The notes under the pieces are model-generated. The model had not been told where the DNA came from. It was given only the letters and a program-made list of their open reading frames with translations, and did no database searches. This document shows, piece by piece, positions 40,301-48,408 of a stretch of 55,547 bases of DNA (positions are counted from its first letter, which is position 1; each line of letters starts with the position of its first letter). A program made the position numbers and the translations under genes. The DNA comes from Zelonia costaricensis (taxonomy: Eukaryota; Euglenozoa; Kinetoplastea; Trypanosomatida; Trypanosomatidae), in assembly GCA_030849075.1 (NCBI GenBank), contig JASAOO010003405.1, positions 1 through 55,547 on the forward strand, written 5' to 3'.

Positions 40301-41937
40301 CCTCGCCCTCGCCTCCCTCCAGTGCACCCGCCGCAGCAGCCTACGCGGCGGCGGGTGCGCTGAGTGGGACGCAGGTGATGAGCACCGTGCTGGCGGCTGC
40401 CGCCTCCGACCCAGAGTACCTCGACTCGCGTCGCCTCTTCATCACGAGCAACGCGCCCTTCTCCATGCCGTACGTCCAGGACATCACGCTCCTGCCGCCG
40501 CGGGTGTGGAGCGGGGTGGCAACGGCGGTCTCGGAGGACGCCGCCGCGCCGGGGCAGTACACGTCGACCTACGCCGAGTACCGGGATGGCCGCGGCGCCC
40601 GCACGACGTCGCTGTCGCGCCGCTGGAACGCCTTTGTGCGAGCCACCGGGCAGTCCATCAAGAGCCTCGTCGACCGCGCCACGGGCGGCGGCGGCGTCGG
40701 AGATCGCCGGCTGCAGCAGCAGCGGCGGTGGCTCTCGTCCTCGGCCCCCGGCACCTCGGGGCGGGCCGCGGAGGAGAACGGCATGTCCATCCTGTCTCTC
40801 AGCGCGGCCGCCGCCGGTGCGGCGGGGGGCAATGCCGGGGTGGGCGGTGGGTCGATGGCGGCGCTGGGCGCGGCGCCGCCCGCAAGAGACGCGTACTTCA
40901 CCAACCCGGCGGCGCGGCTGCCGAGTGACATGACGCAGCTCGAGCAGCTCATTCCCGTGGTGCTCTTCACGCCACTCGACTACGTGGCGGGCCGCTCCAT
41001 TGTGCGCTACCTCGGCCGCCTCTCCCAGCACTTCATCCGCGAGGACTTCGACATCGACTCCAGCGACGACCTCAACGTGTTCTTCCAACGCGCCGAGACG
41101 GAGATAATGTGCATCGTGCAGGCACTCGTCCGCATCATGGGCGGCAACGCGCTGCTGAAGCACCGCGTCGTCTACCACGAAATCTGCGACTCGGACGGGT
41201 CACGATCTGCCTTTCTCTTCGCCACCGTGACGGGCGACGTGGTGCAGGTGAGTGACGCGGAGTACTGGGGCGGCAAGCGGGCGCAGTCGCGGCAGAAGGC
41301 CAGCGGCGCTGGCGGCGGCGCCTTCTCGGACTCCGACGACGACGGCGGCAACAACGACTACGCTAACTTCCACTCGCGTAGCAGCGGCGATGAGGCGGCT
41401 GGCGGGGACGGGGCGGGCGAGGTGAACAACAGCTACGGCGGCGCGCGCAGTCGCAAGGCGCACCGCTCCACCACCCCGGCGACAGGCACGGTACTGCGCT
41501 CGCCACGCCGGCGGCACCACCGCGCGTCCCGCTCACGGCGGCGCCGGCAGCGCAGTCGGCGGCACTCCTCCAGCAGCAGCAGCAGCAGCAGCACCTCCAC
41601 CACGACCACCAGCACGAGCCGCGCACGCGACTCCGGCAATCGGGACTACGCGGACACGGTCAGCAGCAGCACCGCCGACAACAGCGGCGCGGACGTGCCG
41701 GCGGCAGCGTCCCGGGGGCAGAGCAAGAGCGGCTACCGCCATCACCGCCGTGAGAGTCGGCCGCGCACCTCCGCCTCCTCCAACACGCAAGCGCAGCAGC
41801 CGCTCCCGCTGCAGACGCCGGAGCGGGAGCGGCGGGACGAGACATCGACGCCGCGCGGCCCGGCACGGCGGCAGGTGACGGCAGCGCCGCACGAGGCACG
41901 CGCAAGCATGAGCGCCTCGGACCAGTGGGAGGCGTAG
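34369..41937 (+). CDS. C2CD5: C2 domain-containing protein 5 (CDP138) orthologue, expanded
   Basis: In animals C2CD5 is an Akt substrate that binds Ca2+ and lipids through its C2 domain and helps vesicles fuse with the plasma membrane. This protein has 2522 aa against about 1000 in human. Residues 1-130 are the C2 domain (VTVHEARDLPIMDRATGLAD, then YDHDIISRDDIIGMVLID), with Asp residues placed for Ca2+ binding. The C2CD5-specific blocks follow in the right order. At about 458-590 is a block with FSVWRLDPAVFRVES and CNAVLGYVEEFD. At 981-1090 is HHIGGYICARSVKI with RDAWWMELREEL. At 1160-1265 is HLCSICHTKHVPDVLL with FIEFALHKQL. At 1655-1790 is a block starting YVVKIDDVEEADMM. At 2195-2310 is FTPLDYVAGRSIVRYLG with RIMGGNALLKHRVVYHE. 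Low-complexity spacers separate these blocks, including Ser runs and Arg/Ser-rich segments. The matching order makes orthology firm; the role in a trypanosomatid is unknown. Confidence 0.92.
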   Translation: MATLKVTVHEARDLPIMDRATGLADPYVMVKLDDMEHATEIARHTRNPVWEHVVRFDTADLLVLQEDPLEIRVYDHDIISRDDIIGMVLIDCNSIIYRANPVVSGWFPLLDSNAGLHGDIRLTIRIKFHAAENPLAPALPERYVRRLDPRAVERGSAAGNKAPGGGAANEGGSGLGLSLSAPSASHGVGAFGSSVLVPPTGGSSSGGGGGDTPCPRGAHHQDSGNAVGNSGSGNLNNTSATLSGTAAAPTTGGGGHREKHRRSSSRQPQQQQQQQPSPKHQHQHYHRRSTSSRPQPATPHSALSPGQVPPFGAAAFTATGYEAFATFPSLPIHGPSINLAGSINPNLNNNSSTSVNMTSAAAAASLLMNSSANFNRYDPSMLFGTPPAAIAAAAAAAAAAVAASSSADMSSPGNLAAASSSPLLPPPALLPYLVEQDLDPLQAGRVDHPTLAAEEEGVFVFSVWRLDPAVFRVESTHSMMEELIVKADPEHVRFTNLRSSRSISEARVVQLFKLSGKVRRQLARKVVELQCNAVLGYVEEFDMEPNGIIVRAYGTPCVVSQVKYVDERAMVALLREKSRYLHANLLAACPPDFSSPAVLAAQPQQQQQQQLVPPSVSPVLSGNGASGLGSSLTTAAPLYLGVSIPGAAAAATTSSTPDTPFANRRSGGPAALGNTMPPQPPLSPTHHAAGLFGTSASSLFALSAREASELLPPPIAALNLRGGDAHAQEPQQQQQTPLRTVPGAAATTTTTTVSGSSTPSSSKDGAVLTAMQSAQATPDTHARAATAAAASAGAAAALSVEVPAAGELREDNPSDAAGPLVALEGSLRSTAVPAAPQPAWGGSDNSLAGTMAAGAAAMAASAASAGPGTLSAGNASLRSTPSFNHSFLAHPPDAGTLVSSEAGPYSQLAPTSPHAHTQQHTSSADAIPQPGPVSPAQSFNPLPIAGAAPPLPPPQHQQQQQGPAAANAVAPAAGGPPTRVMISMLTVKDLPAGAIHHIGGYICARSVKIVSKVKSRQMISQERDAWWMELREELRANARAFHCNTVLGYEEETQYHEDVVLLSLYGTAVMLDTSAAALRAGPELLFRWQKQRVAAKRNCALLHLYEGPRRKGAPGGGGGGAGGGSGGGGGGAGGAGMNAGGPGQQGGLSLLGGEVGDFFMHHLCSICHTKHVPDVLLAACTLPVELSCEAPPRLVQVAVSKPKPNVKGVDLAMAVSQALPFIEFALHKQLLFHLRLQQLNACFSLRVSVVVGPDAIVGMLTGSGCRLAGLPVPRLPRVTVVDERIATKESVVKLRDVIASRRRRRTFALVSSSSSSSSSSSSSSRSSSSSSSSSSSSCSSRAVSAAPAQSVTSPGLDGSANGAAGLRPDGSGDRVQVAAARGKRSSAALTLPSSSSASRSSSTSSSSTNSSDSAAAAKRRRRRHRRRRHRQERRKQQQRRRQRGRHMRRRSSSTASAAAAAQPAPKSSPSSRFSSADALPAQGSGIESVRSSSQSDPPSGAVATVVMMGASAAAKQHRHRREKRGVPLLHRSRQRSVDDAAAAQAGDAGADHLRSPRATTTVSSSKCTDSRGSSAAASSSPSRTSTRSSSSSSSSSSSSSSTRRSSSRSSYSSFSNASSQSWVPTESSESDEDVYAPADEWRTTSGGVRAKARDYVVKIDDVEEADMMLGMVDATNFEDGVLLTLPYVPDSANAFDWQERIVLDRRYSRAFAAPSAGGSGGASGGGGGSGSAGAGAMGTSTGASQSGGAALGGAGATASSYRYPSRADASGGDGVGAGGGAGGGAGVALTTRLLNEYCADAKRAFVHRACRMAMRTGQPLRLRVVNVRVEMMFVPNSADLLLRLDGCVMVASSDGARQLRQLEDRAFRVCMHHTLESLTGLWQYQQYCQAAPLALLSQASQSNNGGAGSGAGQPPAPPPQRGPGGGGVVNASGRTTPYMTWGSHTPDLSPLMGDPSTAAAAAAAASTLTPLSPNPTFSSPSPPSSAPAAAAYAAAGALSGTQVMSTVLAAAASDPEYLDSRRLFITSNAPFSMPYVQDITLLPPRVWSGVATAVSEDAAAPGQYTSTYAEYRDGRGARTTSLSRRWNAFVRATGQSIKSLVDRATGGGGVGDRRLQQQRRWLSSSAPGTSGRAAEENGMSILSLSAAAAGAAGGNAGVGGGSMAALGAAPPARDAYFTNPAARLPSDMTQLEQLIPVVLFTPLDYVAGRSIVRYLGRLSQHFIREDFDIDSSDDLNVFFQRAETEIMCIVQALVRIMGGNALLKHRVVYHEICDSDGSRSAFLFATVTGDVVQVSDAEYWGGKRAQSRQKASGAGGGAFSDSDDDGGNNDYANFHSRSSGDEAAGGDGAGEVNNSYGGARSRKAHRSTTPATGTVLRSPRRRHHRASRSRRRRQRSRRHSSSSSSSSSTSTTTTSTSRARDSGNRDYADTVSSSTADNSGADVPAAASRGQSKSGYRHHRRESRPRTSASSNTQAQQPLPLQTPERERRDETSTPRGPARRQVTAAPHEARASMSASDQWEA
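38299..38394 (+). repeat. AGC/TCC trinucleotide run encoding poly-Ser
   Basis: In-frame AGC/AGT and then TCC/TCG/AGC codons give a serine-rich stretch in the C2CD5 orthologue. Similar runs occur at about 39130-39200 and 41566-41600. Confidence 0.8.
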
Positions 41938-42649
41938 CGGCGCTACCGAACCCTCACTCACTGACACACAGACACCGACACGCACACACATGCCATGCCC
42001 TCGTGGCCCCGCCCAAGCAGCGCGATGGCGACGCTGCCACGCGGCCCCCCCCCCGGCCCGGCCCCACCCCACCCACACTCTCTCCACCGTCTCCCTCCGC
42101 GGCCTTTTGCTTCGTTTGAGTTTTTTTTTTCTCGCGCGTGTGTTCGCGCTTGTGCTTGAGTGTCCCCTGGCGTGCTCTGCCGCGCGCGCTCGCCACTGTC
42201 GCCAGGGCACGACGGCCGTGGCGGCCGTCTTCGCCGTTCCCCCATCCCCATCCCCATCCCCCTCACCCCCACCCTTCCCGCTTCTTCCACGTGCAACCCG
42301 CATCGGCACCTCCGTCGGCTTCTCCACCGCCGTGTCATGGCAGCAACACGCGTACACGTGAAGCGACGCGCTCGCAGCCCGCACGCTGCGCACATCGCGT
42401 CTTTCCCCGCCCCTCTCCCTCCCGATTTCGTGAGCTTTGTGTGCTCGAGCACGCACGCAGAGGAAGGGGGAGGAGGGAACGCGTGTTCTCAACGCACTTG
42501 TCCGCACACTGGCGCACACCCGCGTCCTTGTCTCTGTGCGTCTCTCTCGCTCTCTGTGTACCTCCTCCTCTGCTCATTCTCACACTGCACAACTGCACAT
42601 ACAAATGCACACACACATACACACATACACACACACAAGCTGGAACGGT
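41938..42649. other. Intergenic region
   Basis: No gene is seen. It holds CA-rich patches near 41965-41990, C/T tracts (around 42030-42130 and 42240-42290), and a CA stretch at 42608-42638 that ends at the acceptor AG of the next gene. Confidence 0.65.
42540..42639 (+). promoter_or_regulatory. Candidate spliced-leader acceptor for the 42650 gene
   Basis: A C/T tract at 42540-42582 is followed by a CA-rich spacer and AG at 42638-42639, 10 bases before the ATG at 42650. An ATG at 42605 lies upstream of the AG and would be removed. Confidence 0.45.
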
Positions 42650-43528
42650 ATGCGGGCGATCTTCTGTGGCGGCAAGAGGCGCGGCGGCGGCGGCGGTGCA
42701 GGCGCAGGCGCCCTCCTTGCGTGCCCCACCCCCATCGCCGCCGTCGGGCACCCGTGGTGGTGCGCCGCCTCCGCGGCAGGCTCCTGTTACACGCCGCAGC
42801 GGCACTGTTCGAGTAGCACAGGTGTTCCCCGTGGCGGCCCCGCCGCTGCAGCGGGGGCGGCGGGCACGACATCACGCGCCTCGTCGCACCTGGACAGCGG
42901 CTACGCGCAGTTCCAGCAGCAGCGTCAGCAGTTTCATCAGCACTCCTTCTACGAGAAGGGCACGGCACCACCGCGGGGCGAGAGCGGCGGCAGTGCAAGC
43001 TCCGCCTCCGACTCGGGGCGCACCACACACGAGAAGGACGAGCGGGTCTACGGCCGCGGCTCCGCCACGGCGCAGCAGCGGCGCCAGGCGCGGCAGCACT
43101 GGGAGAAGTCCTTCTTCGGCCGCATGCACTACGAGGACGGCATGCACAGCCGCTTCGCGCAGGCCCTCCAGGCGGAGGAGGAGGAGGCGTACCGGCAAGG
43201 AATGGAATCGGGCAAGTCGCATGCGGAGCTGTTCCCCGACTGGCCCGAGGACGCGCCCGCGCCGCGGCCGGCCTTCATGCGGTTGCGGCCGTCGTTGAAG
43301 CTGCAGTACATTGTGAATCGCCTGAGCAGCGGGGAGCGGCGCATCCGGTATGCGGTGGACTTTGGAAGCATGGCCATGATGGCGCAGCTGAACTTGGGTG
43401 AGCTGATGGTGGCGGAGGCGGACGAGCTGCTGCGCGAGCTGGGCTGGATGAACGAGGAGGTGGAAGCCCGCATCGAGGAGATGCAGCAGCTCGCCAACAA
43501 GATCAAGTACGACTACGACCTTGACTGA
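42650..43528 (+). CDS. Unrecognised protein, possibly mitochondrial (292 aa)
   Basis: No known family is recognised. The N-terminus is basic and Gly/Ala/Ser-rich (MRAIFCGGKRRGGGGG) with several Cys; it could be an organelle-targeting region, but this is weak. From about residue 83 the sequence becomes ordered and charged: SGYAQFQQQRQQFHQHSFYE, RRQARQHWEKSFFGRMHYED, then FAQALQAEEEEAYRQGMESG. The C-terminal third (about 205-292) looks helical and globular, with LKLQYIVNRLSSGERRIRYA and a closing Glu-rich helix (LGWMNEEVEARIEEMQQLA). There is no membrane span or catalytic signature. The start is the first ATG after the likely splice acceptor; no other ATG occurs before residue 150. Confidence 0.75.
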   Translation: MRAIFCGGKRRGGGGGAGAGALLACPTPIAAVGHPWWCAASAAGSCYTPQRHCSSSTGVPRGGPAAAAGAAGTTSRASSHLDSGYAQFQQQRQQFHQHSFYEKGTAPPRGESGGSASSASDSGRTTHEKDERVYGRGSATAQQRRQARQHWEKSFFGRMHYEDGMHSRFAQALQAEEEEAYRQGMESGKSHAELFPDWPEDAPAPRPAFMRLRPSLKLQYIVNRLSSGERRIRYAVDFGSMAMMAQLNLGELMVAEADELLRELGWMNEEVEARIEEMQQLANKIKYDYDLD

Positions 43529-44083
43529 GCAGCGGCGCGTACGTGTGTGGTGTGGACGCACAGCCTCGACAAAATCGTGCGGCTTTGTATTCGTCTCGCT
43601 CTCGCTCTCTATCTGTAGTCACAGGGAAGCGGACTAGAAAAGTCTATGGTGTACTGCGGAAGGGCACACGAGGTTGTGCACGCCACCTGCCGTGTTCCAC
43701 AATAACCCCTCTCCTCGCTTGCACGGGTGTGTGTACACGAGCTCACGCGTGCTGCACCCTTTGCACATTGAGCTGCCCCACGTGCGTCCGACTCCCTCTC
43801 CCTACCTCCGTGCTACACCGCCCCCCAACTCGCACTCCTCCGCTTTTCTCTTGCCGCCTACTGACAGCACCGCACAGCTGCCACCCCACCCCACCCCACT
43901 CCCCGCCCCCGCCCACCACCTCTCCCTACCAACCCCTTCACACACACACACACACAGGCGCACACGCACGGTCTTTCCACTGAACGCCCTCCCCCCGCTC
44001 CAATTCTCAGCTCGCCCTCTCCGGTCCTGCGCACAGGCGGCAGCGACTTATTTTCTGTGTTCTGCTTCCCCTCAGCGAGCGCG

Positions 44084-44117
<34 letters not shown>

Positions 44118-44120
44118 ACN
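44084..44120 (+). repeat. C homopolymer run ending at an unresolved base
   Basis: About 34 consecutive C are followed by AC and an N. Homopolymers of this length are rarely sequenced correctly, so the length is unreliable and the N probably marks a contig join. Confidence 0.8.
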
Positions 44121-44989
44121 AACACCAGCGGCATCAGCGCGTACGGAGGTCACGTCCGGGACGCTCCGCCTTGTACTATTCTATTAGACGTGACAGCGCA
44201 CGCCACGCTTATTGCGGCTGCTGCTCCGGCACTCTCTATACACAACCCCAGACACCGATACACACACACACACAAAGACAAAGACTCGCATATTCAGCAC
44301 ACGCACGTGGCGTGCCCGCTTCGTCATTCGCCACCCACCCCCCGCCTATTCTTCACGTAACTCCACGACGTTGCGAGCCCCACGCACCGACGCGTACCAA
44401 CACGACTTCCCCGGACTGGGCTTGCCCGTCACTTGCCCCACTCTCGGACGACACCACTTCTGTGGTGCTCCCTTCTGTCAGTTTGGCTTCAACCAGCTCA
44501 TTGTGGAGGGGCGGGGGTGCTTGCGCTTGTGTGCGTGTGTTGACGCGTGTGTGTGTATGTGTGTATCTTGTACTGCTGACCTTCCTCGGGTCGCCGCGGT
44601 CAAGCTGCTCGGCACTCCTCTGCACACGCCCGGTGTCGACAGAGGAGCGACAGCAACGGCAGTAGTAGCCGCAGCGGCGGCAGCAGCAGCATCAGCACAG
44701 GAGGAACGCTGTTCGTCCCTGCGACTTCTTTTCTCGTGTGCTGGAGAGCTCACGTATACGGCAGCGTTTCGGGCCCTTCGCCCCCCCCACCATCTGTACC
44801 CCGCTCTTCACGTCTGGCCCGGTGCTGACGATTCTTTCCGAGCTTCACATACAGTCTTAAGCTGAAATCGCGAGCCGGGAAGGTGGAGAGAGCACGAGAG
44901 CGGAGATCATCGGCAGCCGCACGCACGTGCACGTGTTCTAATCTGTCGATCTTTATTGTGGGTCAATCGCGTCGGCAATCTCACCCATC

Positions 44990-45054
44990 CTGCCCCCCCC
45001 CCATCGGCTCCACACACACACACACCTCTCAACCCCATCACCTACCATCCCCAG
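44990..45054 (+). promoter_or_regulatory. Candidate spliced-leader acceptor for the anoctamin gene
   Basis: A C-rich tract, a CA run and CTCAACCCCATCACCTACC precede AG at 45053-45054. This leaves a 24-nt 5' UTR before the ATG at 45079. Confidence 0.5.
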
Positions 45055-45078
45055 TACGGGGAAGCAGGGAACACCTCG

Positions 45079-48000
45079 ATGGCCGACGCTTCCACCGCGG
45101 CGCTGCGGCGGCGCAGGGCGGCAGACACGAAGCAGACGACCCACAACATCACCAACAGCACGACCAGCGGCAGCGCCTCTCCCGTCGGAACAAGTCGTCG
45201 TGCCAGCGCAGTCAGCGCACCAGCAGCTGTCGTGACCTCGGCTCGAACGGGCACCGTGCACGTCGACCCGCCCACGCGCCACCGCACCGCCGCCGCCGCC
45301 GCGCCCTTTGTGCTGCCTCCGTCGCCGAAGCCGCAGAGCGCGCATGACGCCGCGGCGGAGCGGCGCGCGGAGATCGAGCGACAGCAGCGCAAGCGCGCCC
45401 CGCCCGGCGTGTACGAGCAGCTCGACGACGTGCCACGCCACGTCGCCGCGCGGGCGTCGCTGTCGCTGCCAGCCAAGCCCGTCGCGACGCCCACCACGAG
45501 CAACACGACCACCTCCAGCGGTGGCAGCACCGCCACGCACCCGCACAGCATCAGCGTGACCGCACCGACCAGCCACTCCACCAATGCCCCGTCACGTGAG
45601 GTGCCTGAGCGCTCGCGGGCCGCGCAGCCGCGCCAGCCGGCGTCCCCGGCAGCGTCCCGCACGTTCCTCGTGAATGCGGATGTCGACCAGGACGCCGACC
45701 CCGCTGCCGCGGCGCGTGGACCCACGAAGGAGCAGCTCGCGCACATCGCTGCCGACGTCCAGCAGCAGCTGGGGCAGCCGCGCTACGTGGCGATGACGGC
45801 ACGCCAAGCCGCCGCCGAGGAGCACTGGCGGGAGTCGCACAACTACGCCCAGCTGGTGCGCGGTCTGCACGAGCGACTCGGCATCGTGCCGCCCCAGCCG
45901 GCACAGCCCACGCTCTCACCGCGGAGCGAGGCGCGGCGGCTGGCGCTGCCGAAGCCGATGCACGTGGTCGCGGAGGTGACGGACAAGGTGGTGGCCCTGC
46001 GGCGGGCAGAGATGGCGGAGATGACGGCACGTGTGCGGCGCATGCTCGCCGAGGCCGCCATCGTCGGCGTCCCCGTCATTCCGCTCGTCTCGGTGGAGAG
46101 CTCCGGCGTGCCGTGCCCGGCCTGCCAGTACTGCATCGAGCTGACCTCGGAGGCCACCATCAGGGCGTACCTCGTCCCCGTCCTGCAGACGGTCGTGTCC
46201 GAGCGGGTGGTGGTGCCCATGGCGGGGCGTCGCGGCTCCATTTCAGTGCTGAGCAGCGCCGTCTCCGAAGGCGCCGAGACTATTGATGCCTTCCCAGTGC
46301 ATCACAGCAGCCGCGCGCCGTCGACGGCCGACCCCGGGCCAGCACGCTACTCCGTGCCGCGCAGCTTCCGTGTGGAGGTGGTGCCGTTTGGGCTGCACAA
46401 AGTTTCGGTCCACGTGTCGGTGCACACCAGCTTGGTCGAGCACTTCTACAGGGCCCACGCACGCGAGCAGGAGCACAGCCTCTCCCTCGCCATCGACCCG
46501 CCGTTCCCGGAGGAGTGGGCGGCGTGGACAGACGCGGACAGGCAGCGGCTGCTCCACCGCGTGCTGGACGAGCGTCTCCACGCCGGCGCCAACCCCATCG
46601 TGCCGGTAGCGGAGAAGACGGTGGTGATGTACCCTGCGCACGTGGATGCGATGCGGGACGCGCTCTGGGCCACGGCGTGGTCAGCGCGCTCGCTAATGGG
46701 CTGGCTGACGATCCCGGAGGACGCCGTTGCTGGCTACTTGGGGCCGGAGGTGATGTTCTACTATGCTTGGATGAACCACTACGCGCGCTGGCTGCTCGGG
46801 GCGGGGCTGCTCGGCGTGCTGGTGTCACTCCTCGGCTCACTGCGCCTCGCGCCCGATGCCGCCGCAGCCGCTGTCGTGGCGGCGCCACTCGATAGCGCGG
46901 CCTGGACCGCGGATGGGGCGCCGGTGCTGGTGCTGGTGCCGGCGGTGTCGCACGTCATGCGGCTGCGGCGGGCGGTGCAGCACGGGCTGGACGTGGCGCT
47001 GCTGCCGGGCTTCAGTGCGACCATGCTGGTGGGCAGCGTGCTGTGCATCAAGATGTGGGAGCGGCGGTGCAGCGCGTTGTCGATGAAGTACCGGCTCTTC
47101 CAGCAGGAGGGCAAGGACGAGCCGCGGCACGACTTCCGCGGGACGCCGGGGACAGACCCGGTGACGGGCGAGCCGCAGCTGACCTACCCGGCGTGGTACC
47201 GCGCGATGGTGCTGCAGCCGCTGGCGTGGGCGGTGGTGACCCTGTTCATGGCCGGCACGCTTGGGCTCATGGTCTGCTCCTTGAACCTCGACGGCATGGT
47301 CAGCGACCCCGCGAGTCACCTCGCCATACCCGTGCTGCGGCGCTTGACGGAGGACGGGCGGCTGCTGGACCAGTCGGTGCACCCCGTCGCGGCGATGCTG
47401 CCGCAGCTCGGTTACTCGGTGTTGATTGCCGCCCTCAGCTTCATCTTCACGGCGCTGGCCAAGTTCCTGACGCGGCTCGAGAACTACCGCTACCGCGGCG
47501 AGTACGTCCGTGCCCTCACGCTGAAGCGGGTCGCCTTCGAATTCGTGAACTCGTACGCGAAGCTCTTCTTCGTCGCCTTTGGGCGCGGCAGTATGACGGA
47601 GCTCGCGTCCAACCTGCAGTCCATCCTGTACGTGGCCGTGCTCAGCCGGCTCATGAGCGACACGGTCGTGCCGTTCGTCATGACGCACCGCCGTCGCGTG
47701 ATGCGGCGGCTCTTTCGCGCCACCTCGGCGTCGACGACCTCGTCGCCCACCGCCGGCAGCGGCAGCACGCGTGCGCCGCGCGAGGTCGGGCATGTCAACG
47801 TGCACGGCGGCAGCAGCGCGTCGCCCCTCGACGAGGTGGACGAGATGCTCGACCCGTACGACATCTACATGGACTCGATCGAGATGATGATTCAGTTCGG
47901 CTACCTCCTGCTCTTCGCCGCCGCCTACCCGCTTGCCTCCTTCGTCGCGCTGCTGTCGAACATCATCGAGGTCCGGTCCGACCTCTTCAAGATGTGCTAC

Positions 48001-48408
48001 GTGGTGCGCCGCCCCGTGCCCCGCCTTGGCGTGCAGCAGAACGCGACCTGGTGCGGGGTCATGCGCGGCTTTGCCATGGCCGCGGTGATCACCAACACCT
48101 TCCTGCTGGCCTTCACCTCTCACCAGATGGAGCGCTGGTTCCCCGACTACTTCGCCGCCCCGCGCGGAGCCGGCGACAAGACCACGGCCGCCTCCATGGC
48201 GGCAACCCTGAACCGCAGTCTCCGCCTCGACGCCGCGGGGCTGGAGATGGTGCCGGGCAAGGGCCGCTACGTCGTCTTGTACTCGATGGTCATGGAGCAC
48301 GTGATGGGCCTCATCGCCGTGTTTCTCTTCTGGCGCATCCCATCCACGCCGCGCGACGTGCGGCACTACCAGTCGCGCAAGATGTTCGAGCGCATGTCGC
48401 GAGCGTAG
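45079..48408 (+). CDS. Anoctamin (TMEM16) family membrane protein
   Basis: Anoctamins are Ca2+-activated chloride channels or phospholipid scramblases. This protein has 1109 aa. Residues 1-330 are low-complexity and then helical; about 330-530 correspond to the cytosolic N-terminal domain. The membrane part starts after MGWLTIPEDAVAGYLGPEV (about 540-558) and has around ten hydrophobic segments. Family hallmarks are FEFVNSYAKLFFVAFGRG (820-837) and EMMIQFGYLLLFAAAYPLAS (935-954), then LLSNIIEVRSDLFKM (958-972) and YSMVMEHVMGLIAVFLFWRI near the end. By comparison with known Ca2+ sites, helix 7 offers D932 and E935, helix 8 offers E964 and D968, and helix 6 probably D861 (in SDTVVP). Thus most of the Ca2+ site seems kept, while the usual helix-6 Asn is not obvious. 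Whether it is a channel or a scramblase cannot be decided. Confidence 0.92.
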   Translation: MADASTAALRRRRAADTKQTTHNITNSTTSGSASPVGTSRRASAVSAPAAVVTSARTGTVHVDPPTRHRTAAAAAPFVLPPSPKPQSAHDAAAERRAEIERQQRKRAPPGVYEQLDDVPRHVAARASLSLPAKPVATPTTSNTTTSSGGSTATHPHSISVTAPTSHSTNAPSREVPERSRAAQPRQPASPAASRTFLVNADVDQDADPAAAARGPTKEQLAHIAADVQQQLGQPRYVAMTARQAAAEEHWRESHNYAQLVRGLHERLGIVPPQPAQPTLSPRSEARRLALPKPMHVVAEVTDKVVALRRAEMAEMTARVRRMLAEAAIVGVPVIPLVSVESSGVPCPACQYCIELTSEATIRAYLVPVLQTVVSERVVVPMAGRRGSISVLSSAVSEGAETIDAFPVHHSSRAPSTADPGPARYSVPRSFRVEVVPFGLHKVSVHVSVHTSLVEHFYRAHAREQEHSLSLAIDPPFPEEWAAWTDADRQRLLHRVLDERLHAGANPIVPVAEKTVVMYPAHVDAMRDALWATAWSARSLMGWLTIPEDAVAGYLGPEVMFYYAWMNHYARWLLGAGLLGVLVSLLGSLRLAPDAAAAAVVAAPLDSAAWTADGAPVLVLVPAVSHVMRLRRAVQHGLDVALLPGFSATMLVGSVLCIKMWERRCSALSMKYRLFQQEGKDEPRHDFRGTPGTDPVTGEPQLTYPAWYRAMVLQPLAWAVVTLFMAGTLGLMVCSLNLDGMVSDPASHLAIPVLRRLTEDGRLLDQSVHPVAAMLPQLGYSVLIAALSFIFTALAKFLTRLENYRYRGEYVRALTLKRVAFEFVNSYAKLFFVAFGRGSMTELASNLQSILYVAVLSRLMSDTVVPFVMTHRRRVMRRLFRATSASTTSSPTAGSGSTRAPREVGHVNVHGGSSASPLDEVDEMLDPYDIYMDSIEMMIQFGYLLLFAAAYPLASFVALLSNIIEVRSDLFKMCYVVRRPVPRLGVQQNATWCGVMRGFAMAAVITNTFLLAFTSHQMERWFPDYFAAPRGAGDKTTAASMAATLNRSLRLDAAGLEMVPGKGRYVVLYSMVMEHVMGLIAVFLFWRIPSTPRDVRHYQSRKMFERMSRA

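Larger units (their letters stand above)
43529..45078. other. Intergenic region with a C run and unresolved base
   Basis: No gene is seen. It has CA patches (about 43940-43955 and 44260-44275), a run of 34 C at 44084-44117 followed by an N at 44120, a TG patch (44533-44562), and a C/T tract near 44990-45052. Open frames here are Pro/His/Thr repeat peptides. Confidence 0.6.
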
